A stretch of 64,000 nucleotides of DNA from CADEED01 sp035765415 (GTDB lineage: Bacteria > Pseudomonadota > Gammaproteobacteria > Steroidobacterales > Steroidobacteraceae): NCBI GenBank assembly GCA_035765415.1, contig DASTXR010000132.1, positions 3,778 through 67,777 on the forward strand, given 5' to 3'. The notes under the pieces are model-generated. The model did no database searches and had not been told where the DNA came from. It saw only the letters and a list, made by a program, of their open reading frames with translations. A program made the translations under genes and the position numbers. Shown here one piece after another: positions 51,657 through 60,158 of the stretch. Numbering within the stretch: the stretch's first letter is position 1; each line of letters begins with the position of its first letter.

Positions 51657-51923
51657 ATGGATCGCAAGATAGCCGAGCAGATCGTCGCGCTCGTCAACGG
51701 CAGCATCGACCAGTTGATCGCCACGCTCGAACCCGTCGAAGCAGCCGTCTCGCCCGATGAGTTCGCGGCCTACAAGCGTGGCATCGCCAGGGTCATCGCC
51801 GCTTTCGATTCGGGAGTCATCGATCTCGTCGCGCGCGAGTACCCGGACCTGAAACCGGCAGACGACGATTCCGATCTCGCCGCTTCCTGCGAACCGGACG
51901 TACCCAAAGCCTCGCGAAATTGA
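51657..51923 (+). CDS. Small acidic protein of unknown function
   Basis: An 88-residue, probably all-helical protein: MDRKIAEQIVALVNGSIDQL, TLEPVEAAVSPDEFAAYKRG, RVIAAFDSGVIDLVAREYPD, then an acidic tail. It appears to be a genuine conserved small protein because codon use fits and there is no antisense gene. No known motif. Its upstream region is a REP-like element, so the translation signals (AAAAGGGG...ATG) may derive from the repeat. Confidence 0.6.
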   Translation: MDRKIAEQIVALVNGSIDQLIATLEPVEAAVSPDEFAAYKRGIARVIAAFDSGVIDLVAREYPDLKPADDDSDLAASCEPDVPKASRN

Positions 51924-52134
51924 TCCGGCTCCTGGCGCCGGCGCCCGGGGCCTAACTAAGCGTCGATAGTTTGAAGCGCCGGCTCCCGGGGCTCGAAAAT
52001 CCTATTCCGTTCCGTAACCCATCTCTGGTACAACTGGGATGCGGCGCGACGCGGAACATCGCACCGCAACACGTCAGTCAATACCACTCAATCTCGCTCA
52101 GACGAGTTCATCTGTTCTGTTGGGGGAACAAATC

Positions 52135-54684
52135 ATGAAACTCAGGCTACGCCACGCAGCCATCGTGCTGCCCATTCTCTTTCTGGCTGGTTGTTTGTAT
52201 CCGTATGTGCCCACCGCCGACGCCGGTGCGGATCAATCCGTGTCCGAAGGCAGCACCGTGACGTTGAATGGCTCGGGCACCGACGTCGACGGCAAGGTCA
52301 CGGGATACGAGTGGACACAGGTCGCAGGTCCCAAGGTGAAACTCGGCGGGGCCCGCACGAAAGCTCCGAAATTCCTGGCGCCCGGTGTCGATGTGCAGAC
52401 GACGCTCGAGTTCTCGCTCGTCGTCACCGACAACTTCGGCGCGCCGAGTACGCCGGACCTCGTCAAGGTCACGGTCAACCAGATCCGATTCTTCGGCACA
52501 GCGACCGACGGCGCGGTCGACCACGAAAATCTCCTGCCCTACTTCGATCAAATCACGCCCGGGAACGCCGGCAAATGGGGCAGCGTCGAGGCGACGCGCG
52601 ACGTCATGAACTGGACCGCGCTCGACACGGCATACCAGTTCGCCATCGATAACGGCCTGGTCTTCAAGTTCCACACACTGGTGTGGGGTCAGCAGCAACC
52701 GGGCTGGATCGCCGCCCTGCCCGCGGCAGAGCAGCTCGAGGAAATCGAAGAATGGATGGCCGCAGTCGCGGCGCGATATCCGGATCTCACGATCATGGAT
52801 GTGGTCAACGAGCCGCTCAATGCACCGCCGTCGTACCGCGAAGCCCTGGGGGGTGCAGGCGCCACCGGATTCGACTGGGTCATCAAGTCTTTCGAACTGG
52901 CGCGCAAACATTTCCCGAAGGCAAAGCTGATCCTCAACGAGTTCAACGTGATCGTCGAGAACGGCATCACCACGAACTACCTCGCCCTCATCAACCTGCT
53001 GAACGAGCGCAAGCTCATCGACGCCATCGGCGAGCAGGCGCACTTCTACGAGCGCGCCAGCCCCGCGGTGCTCGCGGCGAACCTCGACCGGCTGGGCGCG
53101 GTCGGCCTGCCTATCTACATCTCCGAGTTCGACCTGAACCTGGCGAATGACGCGGACCAGGCCAATGTCATGCGCGCGCTGTTCCCGATCTTCTGGAAAC
53201 ACCCGCAGGTTGCCGGAGTGACGCACTGGGGCCACCTGCAGGGCAGGGTCTGGCGCCCGAATGCCTATCTAGTCCGCAACGACGGCACGACGCGGCCGGC
53301 GCTCGACTGGCTCGGCTGCTTCATGGGCGGCGGCGGCGACGCGTGCACGGTGCCCGAGTACGTGCCGCCAGGCTGGCGCGGCGATCAATTCGGGCTCACG
53401 CTCGAAGCGGTCAACCACGACGTGGGCCAGGGCGTGGTCTCCGGTGGAGTCATCGCATACACCGATGACGGCGACTGGATTGCCTTCAAGGGCGTGGAGT
53501 TCCGCAGCGACTGGAACAAGGTCTGGGTGACTTACGCCAAGGGCAACACGGACCCGGGCAGCGTCTCCGTGCATCTCGACAGCCTGGCTAACCCTGCCGT
53601 GGTGACCGTCAACCTGCCACCCACCGCCGGGTGGGGCACGTCGGCGATGCTCGAGGAAGCGTTGTCGTCGATCTCCGGTACGCACGATGTATACATCCGC
53701 TTCAACGGAACGTTCGGCGTCGGCAATCTCAACAGCGTGCGCTTCGGCAAGCCGATACCGCAGTCGGATAGCAATCTGCTCGCCGACGGTGGCTTCGAGG
53801 CGGGTATCGCCGGCTGGAACAACTGGGGCAACGGCACGCTGAGCGCCAGCACTCTGCAGGCCCGCAGCGGCGTGCAGAGCCTGCAGTCGACGGGCCGCGC
53901 CGGCACCGGAGGTTTTGCGGCCTACTCGCTGACCAGTGCGGTTCAGCGCGGCACCACCTACGCCGTCAGCGCCTGGCTGTTGCACACGGGTGCGGCCGCC
54001 ACCACCGGGCGCCTGGCAGCCAAGATCGAATGTACCGCCGCCACGGCGCCGGCCGGCCACAACACCTTCCCATGGCTGCAGAACAACGGCGCAGTCGCAC
54101 CCAACACCTGGACACAGTTGTCGGGCAACCTCGTCATTCCGGACTGCGACATCGTCGACGTGGCTATCTACTTCGAGGGCACCGCCACCGGGGTCGATGT
54201 CTACGTGGATGACGTGAGCGTCGTGCCGCCGAACAACAACCTCGTGAACGACGGTGGTTTCGAGTCGGGCATCGCGGGCTGGCAGTCATGGAATGGTTCG
54301 ACGCTGAGCGCCAGCACGGCGCGGGCGCATGCCGGCGCACAGAGCTTGTTAGCGAGCAACCGGCCCAACGCCAACCAGTTCGCGGTCTACAACATCACCA
54401 GCCGCGTCGCGGCCGGCACGACGTACGCGGTCAGCGCCTGGGTGTACCAGACCGGGGCGGCTGACAGCACCGTGCGCCTGGCCTCGAAGGTCGGATGTTC
54501 GAGCGGCGACAGCTTTCCCTGGCTGGAGAACAACATCGCGGTGATGCCGAACACATGGACCCGGCTTGCGGGGAACCTGGCGATCCCCGCGGGCTGCACG
54601 GTGGTGGATGTGGCGATCTTCCTGGAAGGCACGCCCGTGGGCGCGGATGTCTACGTGGATGACGTGTCGGTGACCGCGCCGTAG
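52135..54684 (+). CDS. Multidomain GH10 endo-beta-1,4-xylanase, lipoprotein
   Basis: An 849-residue protein. Lipobox LAGC near residue 22 anchors it to a membrane. A PKD-like domain (about 26-113) is followed by GH10 (about 116-392) with KFHTLVWGQQQPGWI, acid/base E226 (VVNEPL) and nucleophile E331 (ISEFDLN). Then a CBM6-like domain (about 416-542) and two tandem CBM4/9-like domains (545-697 and 700-849; each opens NL-ADGGFE-like and ends DVYVDDVSV). ATG 52135 is chosen for the GGGGGA and signal peptide. It degrades xylan at the cell surface. The next gene is a GH43 enzyme, separated by a terminator. Confidence 0.93.
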   Translation: MKLRLRHAAIVLPILFLAGCLYPYVPTADAGADQSVSEGSTVTLNGSGTDVDGKVTGYEWTQVAGPKVKLGGARTKAPKFLAPGVDVQTTLEFSLVVTDNFGAPSTPDLVKVTVNQIRFFGTATDGAVDHENLLPYFDQITPGNAGKWGSVEATRDVMNWTALDTAYQFAIDNGLVFKFHTLVWGQQQPGWIAALPAAEQLEEIEEWMAAVAARYPDLTIMDVVNEPLNAPPSYREALGGAGATGFDWVIKSFELARKHFPKAKLILNEFNVIVENGITTNYLALINLLNERKLIDAIGEQAHFYERASPAVLAANLDRLGAVGLPIYISEFDLNLANDADQANVMRALFPIFWKHPQVAGVTHWGHLQGRVWRPNAYLVRNDGTTRPALDWLGCFMGGGGDACTVPEYVPPGWRGDQFGLTLEAVNHDVGQGVVSGGVIAYTDDGDWIAFKGVEFRSDWNKVWVTYAKGNTDPGSVSVHLDSLANPAVVTVNLPPTAGWGTSAMLEEALSSISGTHDVYIRFNGTFGVGNLNSVRFGKPIPQSDSNLLADGGFEAGIAGWNNWGNGTLSASTLQARSGVQSLQSTGRAGTGGFAAYSLTSAVQRGTTYAVSAWLLHTGAAATTGRLAAKIECTAATAPAGHNTFPWLQNNGAVAPNTWTQLSGNLVIPDCDIVDVAIYFEGTATGVDVYVDDVSVVPPNNNLVNDGGFESGIAGWQSWNGSTLSASTARAHAGAQSLLASNRPNANQFAVYNITSRVAAGTTYAVSAWVYQTGAADSTVRLASKVGCSSGDSFPWLENNIAVMPNTWTRLAGNLAIPAGCTVVDVAIFLEGTPVGADVYVDDVSVTAP

Positions 54685-54714
54685 CCCCGTCCGTTGCCGA
54701 CCCGGCCGTAATCG

Positions 54715-54741
54715 AAGGGGCTGCATCGCAGCCCCTTTTTT
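54715..54741 (+). terminator. Rho-independent terminator after the xylanase gene
   Basis: AAGGGGCTGC-ATC-GCAGCCCCTT (54715-54737) followed by a T-run to 54741. The perfect 10-bp stem and six Ts make it the clearest intrinsic terminator in the window. It lies 30 bases after the GH10 stop. Confidence 0.92.
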
Positions 54742-54786
54742 CTGCCCGTCATGACACCGGTGACAATTGTGGCTATCGTGCGCGGC

Positions 54787-56418
54787 ATGAAAAAAACCAC
54801 CCGTCGCGATGCACTGAAGTCACTGGTCATTGGCAGCGCCGCAGTCGCGGCTCCCGCGCAGGCCGCGAAGCCGGAAAAGTCGCCGGACGCGTGTTCCGCA
54901 GCCCTGCGCACCGACTGGTCTGACCTGCGTTGGGGCAAAGGCTTCGAAGGGCAGCGCATCGCCGACCTCGGCGACGGCACGTTCCTCAATCCCGTGTTTT
55001 CCGGCGACCGACCCGACCCCACCATCCTCAAGGACGGTGACGACTACTGGATGACGTTCTCGTCGTTCGACTCCTATCCCGGCATCGTCGTCTGGCATTC
55101 GCGCGATCTCGTGAACTGGGCGCCCGTGGGGCCTGCGCTGACGACACCGGTCGGCTCGGTCTGGGCCTGCGACATCGCCAAACATGCCGGCCGCTACTTC
55201 ATCTACTTCCCGGCGCGCGCCGCGGGCAAACGCTCTAACTACGTGGTGCATGCGAAATCGATGCGCGGCCCGTGGAGCGAGCCCATCGACCTCAACCTGC
55301 CGGCGCACATCGATCCGGGCCACATCGTCGGCGAGGACGGCAAGCGCTACCTGTTTCTCTCGGGCGGCGACCGCGTGAAACTCAGGGACGACGGCCTCGC
55401 CACCGACGGCGCGGTGGAGCATGTGTACGACCCCTGGCGATATCCCGACGACTGGGTGGTCGAAAGCTTTTCGCCCGAGGGCCCAAAGGTTCTCAAACAC
55501 GGTCAGTACTTCTACATGGTCACGGCCGTCGGCGGCACCGCGGGTCCGCCCACCGGCCACATGGTGATCGCCGCGCGCTCGAAGTCGATCAACGGTCCCT
55601 GGGAAAACTGCCCGGCCAATCCACTGGTGCGCACCACCGATGCGCGCGAGAAATGGTGGTCGCGCGGCCATGCCTCGCTGGTCGAAGGCCCGGCGGGCGA
55701 CTGGTGGAGCGTCTATCACGGCTACGAAAACGCGTACTGGACGCTCGGCCGCCAGACGCTGCTCGACCGCATCGAGTGGACCGACGACGGATGGTTCAGA
55801 TTCCTCGGCAAAGACCTGTCATCGGCCATCGCGAAACCCGCGACGCTCAGGAACCAGGCGCATGGCATCGCGCTGTCGGACGATTTCAGCAAGGACAAGT
55901 TCGGCATCCAATGGGCGTTCTATGCCCCGGGCGAAAACGAGCGCTCGCGCGTGGCCTACGAAGACGGTGCATTGGTGATTGCCGGCAAGGGCGACAGCCC
56001 GTCCAACTGCTCGCCGATCACCTGCATCACCGGCGACCAGGCCTATCGCTGCGAAGTCGAAATCCTCGTTGATGGTGCGGCCACCGGCGGCGTGCTCTTC
56101 TTCTACAACAAGCGCATGTACTGCGGCCTCGGGTTCAACGAGCGGCAGATGGTGCGCCATCGCACCGCCATCGACGCGACGCGGGCGAAACCCAAGGGCA
56201 TCGACCGGCGCCTGTTCATTCGCTTCGAGAACAACAAACACATCGTCACCTTCCACACATCGACGGATGGCGTGGCGTGGACGAAGTACGACGTGCAGAT
56301 GGAAGTCTCCGGCTACCACCACAACGTGGCGTACGACTTCCTGAGCCTGCGCCCCGGGCTTTATGCTTCGGGGAACGGAAAAGTCCGCTTCAAAAACTTC
56401 AAGTACCAGGCCATCTGA
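54787..56418 (+). CDS. Tat-exported GH43-family glycoside hydrolase
   Basis: A 543-residue protein. The N-terminus TTRRDALKSLVIGSAAVAAP is a twin-arginine signal peptide, which decides the start at 54787 over 54751. The five-bladed propeller begins NPVFSGDRPDPTILKDGDDY with catalytic base D77, and DPGHIVGEDGKRYLFLSGG and WWSRGHASLVEGPAGDWW follow. A C-terminal beta-sandwich (about 355-543) resembles the GH43 C-terminal/DUF1349-like module. Family members are beta-xylosidases or arabinofuranosidases, which fits the neighbouring xylanase. Confidence 0.9.
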   Translation: MKKTTRRDALKSLVIGSAAVAAPAQAAKPEKSPDACSAALRTDWSDLRWGKGFEGQRIADLGDGTFLNPVFSGDRPDPTILKDGDDYWMTFSSFDSYPGIVVWHSRDLVNWAPVGPALTTPVGSVWACDIAKHAGRYFIYFPARAAGKRSNYVVHAKSMRGPWSEPIDLNLPAHIDPGHIVGEDGKRYLFLSGGDRVKLRDDGLATDGAVEHVYDPWRYPDDWVVESFSPEGPKVLKHGQYFYMVTAVGGTAGPPTGHMVIAARSKSINGPWENCPANPLVRTTDAREKWWSRGHASLVEGPAGDWWSVYHGYENAYWTLGRQTLLDRIEWTDDGWFRFLGKDLSSAIAKPATLRNQAHGIALSDDFSKDKFGIQWAFYAPGENERSRVAYEDGALVIAGKGDSPSNCSPITCITGDQAYRCEVEILVDGAATGGVLFFYNKRMYCGLGFNERQMVRHRTAIDATRAKPKGIDRRLFIRFENNKHIVTFHTSTDGVAWTKYDVQMEVSGYHHNVAYDFLSLRPGLYASGNGKVRFKNFKYQAI

Positions 56419-56420
56419 AA

Positions 56421-56456
56421 TGGGGACATTCCTGATTTGCAGCAAAAGGGGACGCG
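56421..56456. repeat. Truncated REP-like unit upstream of the CPBP gene
   Basis: TGGGGACATTCC (56421-56432) and the tail AGCAAAAGGGGACGCG (56441-56456) match the ends of the repeats at 358-409 and 51601-51652 but lack the closing palindrome arm. The putative TTG start codon of the next gene lies within it. Confidence 0.55.
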
Positions 56457-57333
56457 CCTGAATTTCTCCGCGACGACCTATCTTCCATTCCTGCTGCTGC
56501 TCACGGCCGTCATCGGCCTGTGGATTCATCGCACCGTCTGGATCGCCGCGCTCGTGGCCGCCGTGCTCGCGGGCATCGTCACCGGCGCGCTGCACTGGCT
56601 GACGGTGGTGTGGATCGCGCTGCTCGCGGCACTGGCCATCGCCTACACGCGTGCGCGCGACTCCACCTCGCCTGACAAGCACATCTGGCAAACCCTGGCC
56701 GGCCTCGCCTTCGCGATCTACGCCATCGCCATGTTCATCCCGGTGCTGCCGGGCTTCCACCGCATCGTGCTCGTGCAACCGCAGGTGTTGTCCGAAGGCG
56801 CCGCGCCTTACGGCATATCCGTCGGCTTCCCGAAAGTGGTGACCGGCATCGTCATCCTGGGGCTGATAAACCCGCTGCTCGTGACCTCCTGGCGTGAACT
56901 CGGCCGCGTGCTGGCGCGTGCCTTTCCCATCTACCTCATCTTCACCGCCGTCGGCATGATCCTCGTGATCGCGATGGGCTACAGCAGCTTCGCGCCCAAG
57001 TGGACGGCGCTGTTCCTGCTCTTCGCGCCGGTCAACCTGTTCTTCACCTGCCTGTCGGAGGAAGCATTCTTCCGCGGTTACATCCAGCACGAACTGTCGC
57101 GCATCGGCTCGAATCGCAGGCTCGCCGCCGGCGTGGCCCTAACTATCGCCTCGGTGCTCTTCGGCCTCGCACACTTCGGCGGGGGCTGGACCTACGTGTT
57201 CGTCGCCGCCGTCGCCGGCCTGGGATACGGCTGGGCCTTCATGCGCACACAACGCATCGAAGCCGCCATGGCCGTGCACTTCGGCCTGAACGCCACACAC
57301 TTCCTGCTGTTTACGTACCCGCGGCTGGGGTGA
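56437..57333 (+). CDS. CPBP-family intramembrane glutamic endopeptidase
   Basis: A protein of up to 298 residues with about eight membrane helices. The CPBP/Rce1-like site is E208-E209-A-F-F-R213 (LSEEAFFRGYIQHELSR), followed by FGLAHFGGG and HFGLNATHF. Such proteases process prenylated or signal-peptide-like substrates or bacteriocin-related peptides; the substrate here is unknown. The start is uncertain: TTG 56437 lies in a REP-like unit, and the hydrophobic part begins a dozen codons later. It converges with nrtR. Confidence 0.85.
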   Translation: MQQKGTRLNFSATTYLPFLLLLTAVIGLWIHRTVWIAALVAAVLAGIVTGALHWLTVVWIALLAALAIAYTRARDSTSPDKHIWQTLAGLAFAIYAIAMFIPVLPGFHRIVLVQPQVLSEGAAPYGISVGFPKVVTGIVILGLINPLLVTSWRELGRVLARAFPIYLIFTAVGMILVIAMGYSSFAPKWTALFLLFAPVNLFFTCLSEEAFFRGYIQHELSRIGSNRRLAAGVALTIASVLFGLAHFGGGWTYVFVAAVAGLGYGWAFMRTQRIEAAMAVHFGLNATHFLLFTYPRLG

Positions 57334-57336
57334 CGT

Positions 57337-58005
57337 TTACGCGAGATTCTTTTCCGACAGCGCCAGCTCGCGCCCGAAACGGCGCTTCACGCGAAACCGT
57401 TGCGCCGGCCGATGGGCCGCGCCCTCGGCGCGCGCGCCCGGCGCAGGCTCGACGAGATTGAGGTCTTCGACGCGCCGGCGAAACGTCCGCTTGTCGAGCG
57501 CGGTCCCCAGCACCTGTTCGTAGACGCGCTGCAGCTCGCTCAGCGTGAATGTGGCGGGCATCAGGTGGACCGGCAGCGATGAATACGCCGTCTTCGAGCG
57601 CACGCGCTCGACGGCCGTGCGCAGGATCTCGAGATGATCGAACGGCAGGGACGTGATCGTATCGACGGCGCGCCATTTCACGTGTTCCTCACCCACCCGG
57701 TCGAACGGCACCAGCGCATAGTGCGCAATCGAAACCGACCAGCCGCGAGCATCGCGATGCCGGCTGGCAAACGTCTTGAGCTGCTCGAGGTAGGGGCTGT
57801 CGAGCCCTGCCTTGGCCTTGAGGATGCGCACCGCCGCCGCGAGCGCGTCTTCATCTTCATCGGCATGCACCCAGCCGCCTGGCAGCGTCCAGTCGCCGGC
57901 GTGGGGCGCCTGCTCGCGCCGCGCCAGGGCGACGTGCAGCGCCGCATCCCGCAGCGTGAGGATGACGATATCGACGGTGACGATGGGTCGCGTATGTTCG
58001 GGCAT
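57337..58005 (-). CDS. nrtR: NrtR-type Nudix-related regulator of NAD metabolism
   Basis: A 222-residue protein. The N-terminal Nudix-like domain begins IVTVDIVILTLRDAALHVAL with GDWTLPGGWVHADEDEDALA; the Nudix box is degenerate (RILKAKAG instead of RELxEExG), so it senses rather than hydrolyses ADP-ribose-type ligands. The C-terminal winged helix has YEQVLGTALDKRTFRRRVED. NrtR represses NAD synthesis genes until ADP-ribose is bound. It is divergent from a full NAD salvage operon, which confirms the call. Confidence 0.92.
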   Translation of the reverse strand: MPEHTRPIVTVDIVILTLRDAALHVALARREQAPHAGDWTLPGGWVHADEDEDALAAAVRILKAKAGLDSPYLEQLKTFASRHRDARGWSVSIAHYALVPFDRVGEEHVKWRAVDTITSLPFDHLEILRTAVERVRSKTAYSSLPVHLMPATFTLSELQRVYEQVLGTALDKRTFRRRVEDLNLVEPAPGARAEGAAHRPAQRFRVKRRFGRELALSEKNLA

Positions 58006-58067
58006 ACCGGCACTAAGTTAACACCCGGATTTTCGACGCGGTAGTGAAATCCTTCACACCAAGCCGA

Positions 58068-58095
58068 TTGCGCCGAGGTCAAAGCCTGTTATAGT
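58068..58095 (+). promoter_or_regulatory. Promoter candidate of the NAD salvage operon
   Basis: TTGCGC (58068-58073), 16 bases, then TATAGT (58090-58095). The predicted start, near 58101, falls inside the palindrome at 58095-58114, which is consistent with repression by a protein bound there. Confidence 0.6.
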
Positions 58096-58114
58096 TCGTG
58101 CATAAACGCACGAA
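58095..58114. promoter_or_regulatory. Candidate NrtR operator
   Basis: TTCGTGC-ATAAAC-GCACGAA is a perfect inverted repeat with 7-bp arms and a 6-base spacer. It overlaps the -10 element of the NAD operon and lies 17 bases before the first start codon. A second, shorter inverted repeat (GTGAA-ATCC-TTCAC, 58044-58057) lies closer to nrtR and could serve autoregulation. Assignment to NrtR is inference from position. Confidence 0.7.
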
Positions 58115-58131
58115 GTAAGAGAAGCCAACAC

Positions 58132-58947
58132 ATGAACGCAAGGCTGCTCATCATCGATCCGCAGAACGACTTCTGCGACATACGCGGCGCCGCGCTGCCG
58201 GTCACCGGCGCCAACGCCGATATGCAACGGCTGGCGGGTTTCATGAAAAAGGCGGGCGCCCAACTCACTAACATCACGGTGACGCTCGACTCCCACGCTT
58301 CCATCGGAATCGAACGGACCACGTTCTGGATGCAGGCAAACGGCGAAGCGGTGGCCCCGTTCACGCAGATCGTCGAGAACGACGTGCGCGAGGGTCGGTT
58401 CCTGCCGCGTGACGCCACGCTGAAAGCCGCGACGCTCGCGTACCTGCAAAACCTCGAGAAGGGCGGTCGCTATCGCCTCATGGTGTGGCCGGTGCATTGC
58501 GTGCTCGGCACCTGGGGCCACAACATTCACGACGACGTCGCCAGACAACTTGCGCTCTGGGAGCAGCGGCGGCAGCGTCCGGTTGCGCGCATCCTCAAGG
58601 GACTGAACCCCATGACCGAGCAGTACAGCGCCATCAGGGCGGAAGTGCCTCTCGCCGACGATGAGTCCACGCAGACCAATCGTGCGCTCATCGAGCTCGC
58701 ACGCCCCGGCGGCGAGCTGCTGCTGGTGGCCGGCGAGGCCGCGAGCCATTGCGTGGCGGCCACGGTCCAGCACCTTCTGCAGGTGCTCACACCCGCGGAG
58801 CGCGCACGAGTCGTGCTGCTCGCGGACTGCATGAGCGCTGTCACCGGATTTCAGCCTCAGGCAGACACCTTCTTAGAGGATGCAGCGGCGCAAGGCGCGC
58901 GCATCATGAACAGCGATGCCGCTCTCGTCGAGCTGGCGCGCCACTAG
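58132..58947 (+). CDS. Nicotinamidase-like cysteine hydrolase
   Basis: A 271-residue isochorismatase-fold enzyme. The triad is D9 (IIDPQNDF), K156 (ILKGLNP) and C207 (EAASHCVAATVQ), and the metal-binding DSH occurs in VTLDSHASIG. The first place in an NrtR-controlled operon with pncB makes nicotinamide deamidation the likely reaction. It is longer than classic PncA (about 210 residues), with an insertion around residues 60-110, so a pncA symbol is withheld. Confidence 0.88.
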   Translation: MNARLLIIDPQNDFCDIRGAALPVTGANADMQRLAGFMKKAGAQLTNITVTLDSHASIGIERTTFWMQANGEAVAPFTQIVENDVREGRFLPRDATLKAATLAYLQNLEKGGRYRLMVWPVHCVLGTWGHNIHDDVARQLALWEQRRQRPVARILKGLNPMTEQYSAIRAEVPLADDESTQTNRALIELARPGGELLLVAGEAASHCVAATVQHLLQVLTPAERARVVLLADCMSAVTGFQPQADTFLEDAAAQGARIMNSDAALVELARH

Positions 58948-58963
58948 CCGCAAGGAGCCCGCC

Positions 58964-60157
58964 GTGTTCATTCCCATCATCCGCTCGCTGCTCGACACCG
59001 ACCTCTACAAGTACACGATGCTCCAGGCTTTCCTGCACGGCTTTCCCGAAAACCAGGCCGTGTACGAATTTCTCTGCCGCAACGAGCCGCAGTATCCGCT
59101 CGCCGCGCTCGCCGACGATGTGAATGCGCAGATCGAGCACCTGTGCACGCTGCAGTTCTCCGAAGACGAGCTCGCGCACCTCGCGGGCAAACGCTACCTC
59201 AAGAGCGACTTCATCGACTTCCTGCGCATCTTCCGGCTGCAGCAGCGCTACATCGAAGTGGAGGCGCGTGGCGATCGCCTGGCCATCCGCGCCTCGGGCC
59301 CGCAGATCCACGTCATGGCGTTCGAAATCTACATCCTCGCCATCGTCAACGAGCTCTACTTCCGCCGCCTGACTACTCCGCCAGTGCTCGAAGAAGGGCG
59401 CCGCCGGCTCGCGGCCAAGATCGAGACGCTGCAGAAGTTCGAGCGCAGCAGTGTCGCGCGCCGTCACCCATTCGAGTTCTTCGATTTCGGTACACGCCGG
59501 CGCTTTTCCCGCGAGTGGCACGAGGAGGTGGTCGCTAAGCTCGTGGCGGCCGTGCCGCAGTACTTCAAGGGCAGCTCCAACGTGTATCTCGCGCGCAAGC
59601 ACCAGCTGGCCGCCATCGGCACCATGGCGCACGAATATCTGCAGACGTTCCAGGCCGTCGGCGTCCAGCTACGCAGCTTTCAGACCGCGGCGCTCGAGCG
59701 CTGGGTGCACGAATACCGCGGGGATCTCGGCATCGCGCTCACCGACACGGTGGGCATGGATGCGTTCCTGCAGAACCTCGACCTGTACTTCGCCAAGCTG
59801 TTCGACGGCCTGCGCCACGACTCCGGCGACCCGGTCGAGTGGGGCGAGAAGGCCATGCGCCACTACGAGAAGTTGCGCATCGACACGCACAACAAGCGCC
59901 TGGTGTTCTCCGACGGCCTCGATGTGCCGCGCTCTCTCGCGCTCTACGAACACTTCGCCGATCGCGTGCAATGCGGCTTCGGCATCGGCACGAATCTCAC
60001 CAACGACCTCGGGCCCACGCCGCTCAACATCGTCATGAAACTCGTGGAGTGCAACGGGCAGCCGGTGGCCAAGTTGTCTGACTCCCCCGGCAAGACGCTG
60101 TGCAAGGACGAAACCTTCCTCGCCTATCTACGCCAGGTTTTCCGCAAGGCCGCCTGA
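58964..60157 (+). CDS. pncB: Nicotinate phosphoribosyltransferase
   Basis: A 397-residue enzyme beginning IRSLLDTDLYKYTMLQAFLH. Further landmarks are GTRRRFSREWHEEVV, GSSNVYLARKHQLAAIGTMA-HEYLQ, ALTDTVGMDAFL, FDGLRHDSGDP and FGIGTNLTNDLGP. It makes nicotinate mononucleotide from nicotinate and PRPP. The start is GTG 58964, with AAGGAG at 58951-58956. Third step partners nadE and nadM follow. Confidence 0.95.
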   Translation: MFIPIIRSLLDTDLYKYTMLQAFLHGFPENQAVYEFLCRNEPQYPLAALADDVNAQIEHLCTLQFSEDELAHLAGKRYLKSDFIDFLRIFRLQQRYIEVEARGDRLAIRASGPQIHVMAFEIYILAIVNELYFRRLTTPPVLEEGRRRLAAKIETLQKFERSSVARRHPFEFFDFGTRRRFSREWHEEVVAKLVAAVPQYFKGSSNVYLARKHQLAAIGTMAHEYLQTFQAVGVQLRSFQTAALERWVHEYRGDLGIALTDTVGMDAFLQNLDLYFAKLFDGLRHDSGDPVEWGEKAMRHYEKLRIDTHNKRLVFSDGLDVPRSLALYEHFADRVQCGFGIGTNLTNDLGPTPLNIVMKLVECNGQPVAKLSDSPGKTLCKDETFLAYLRQVFRKAA

Positions 60158-60158
60158 G

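Noticed and set aside
57672..57688. TTTCACGTG as a parS half site
   Set aside because: The right half (TTCC) is not complementary to the left, and the site lies within nrtR coding sequence.
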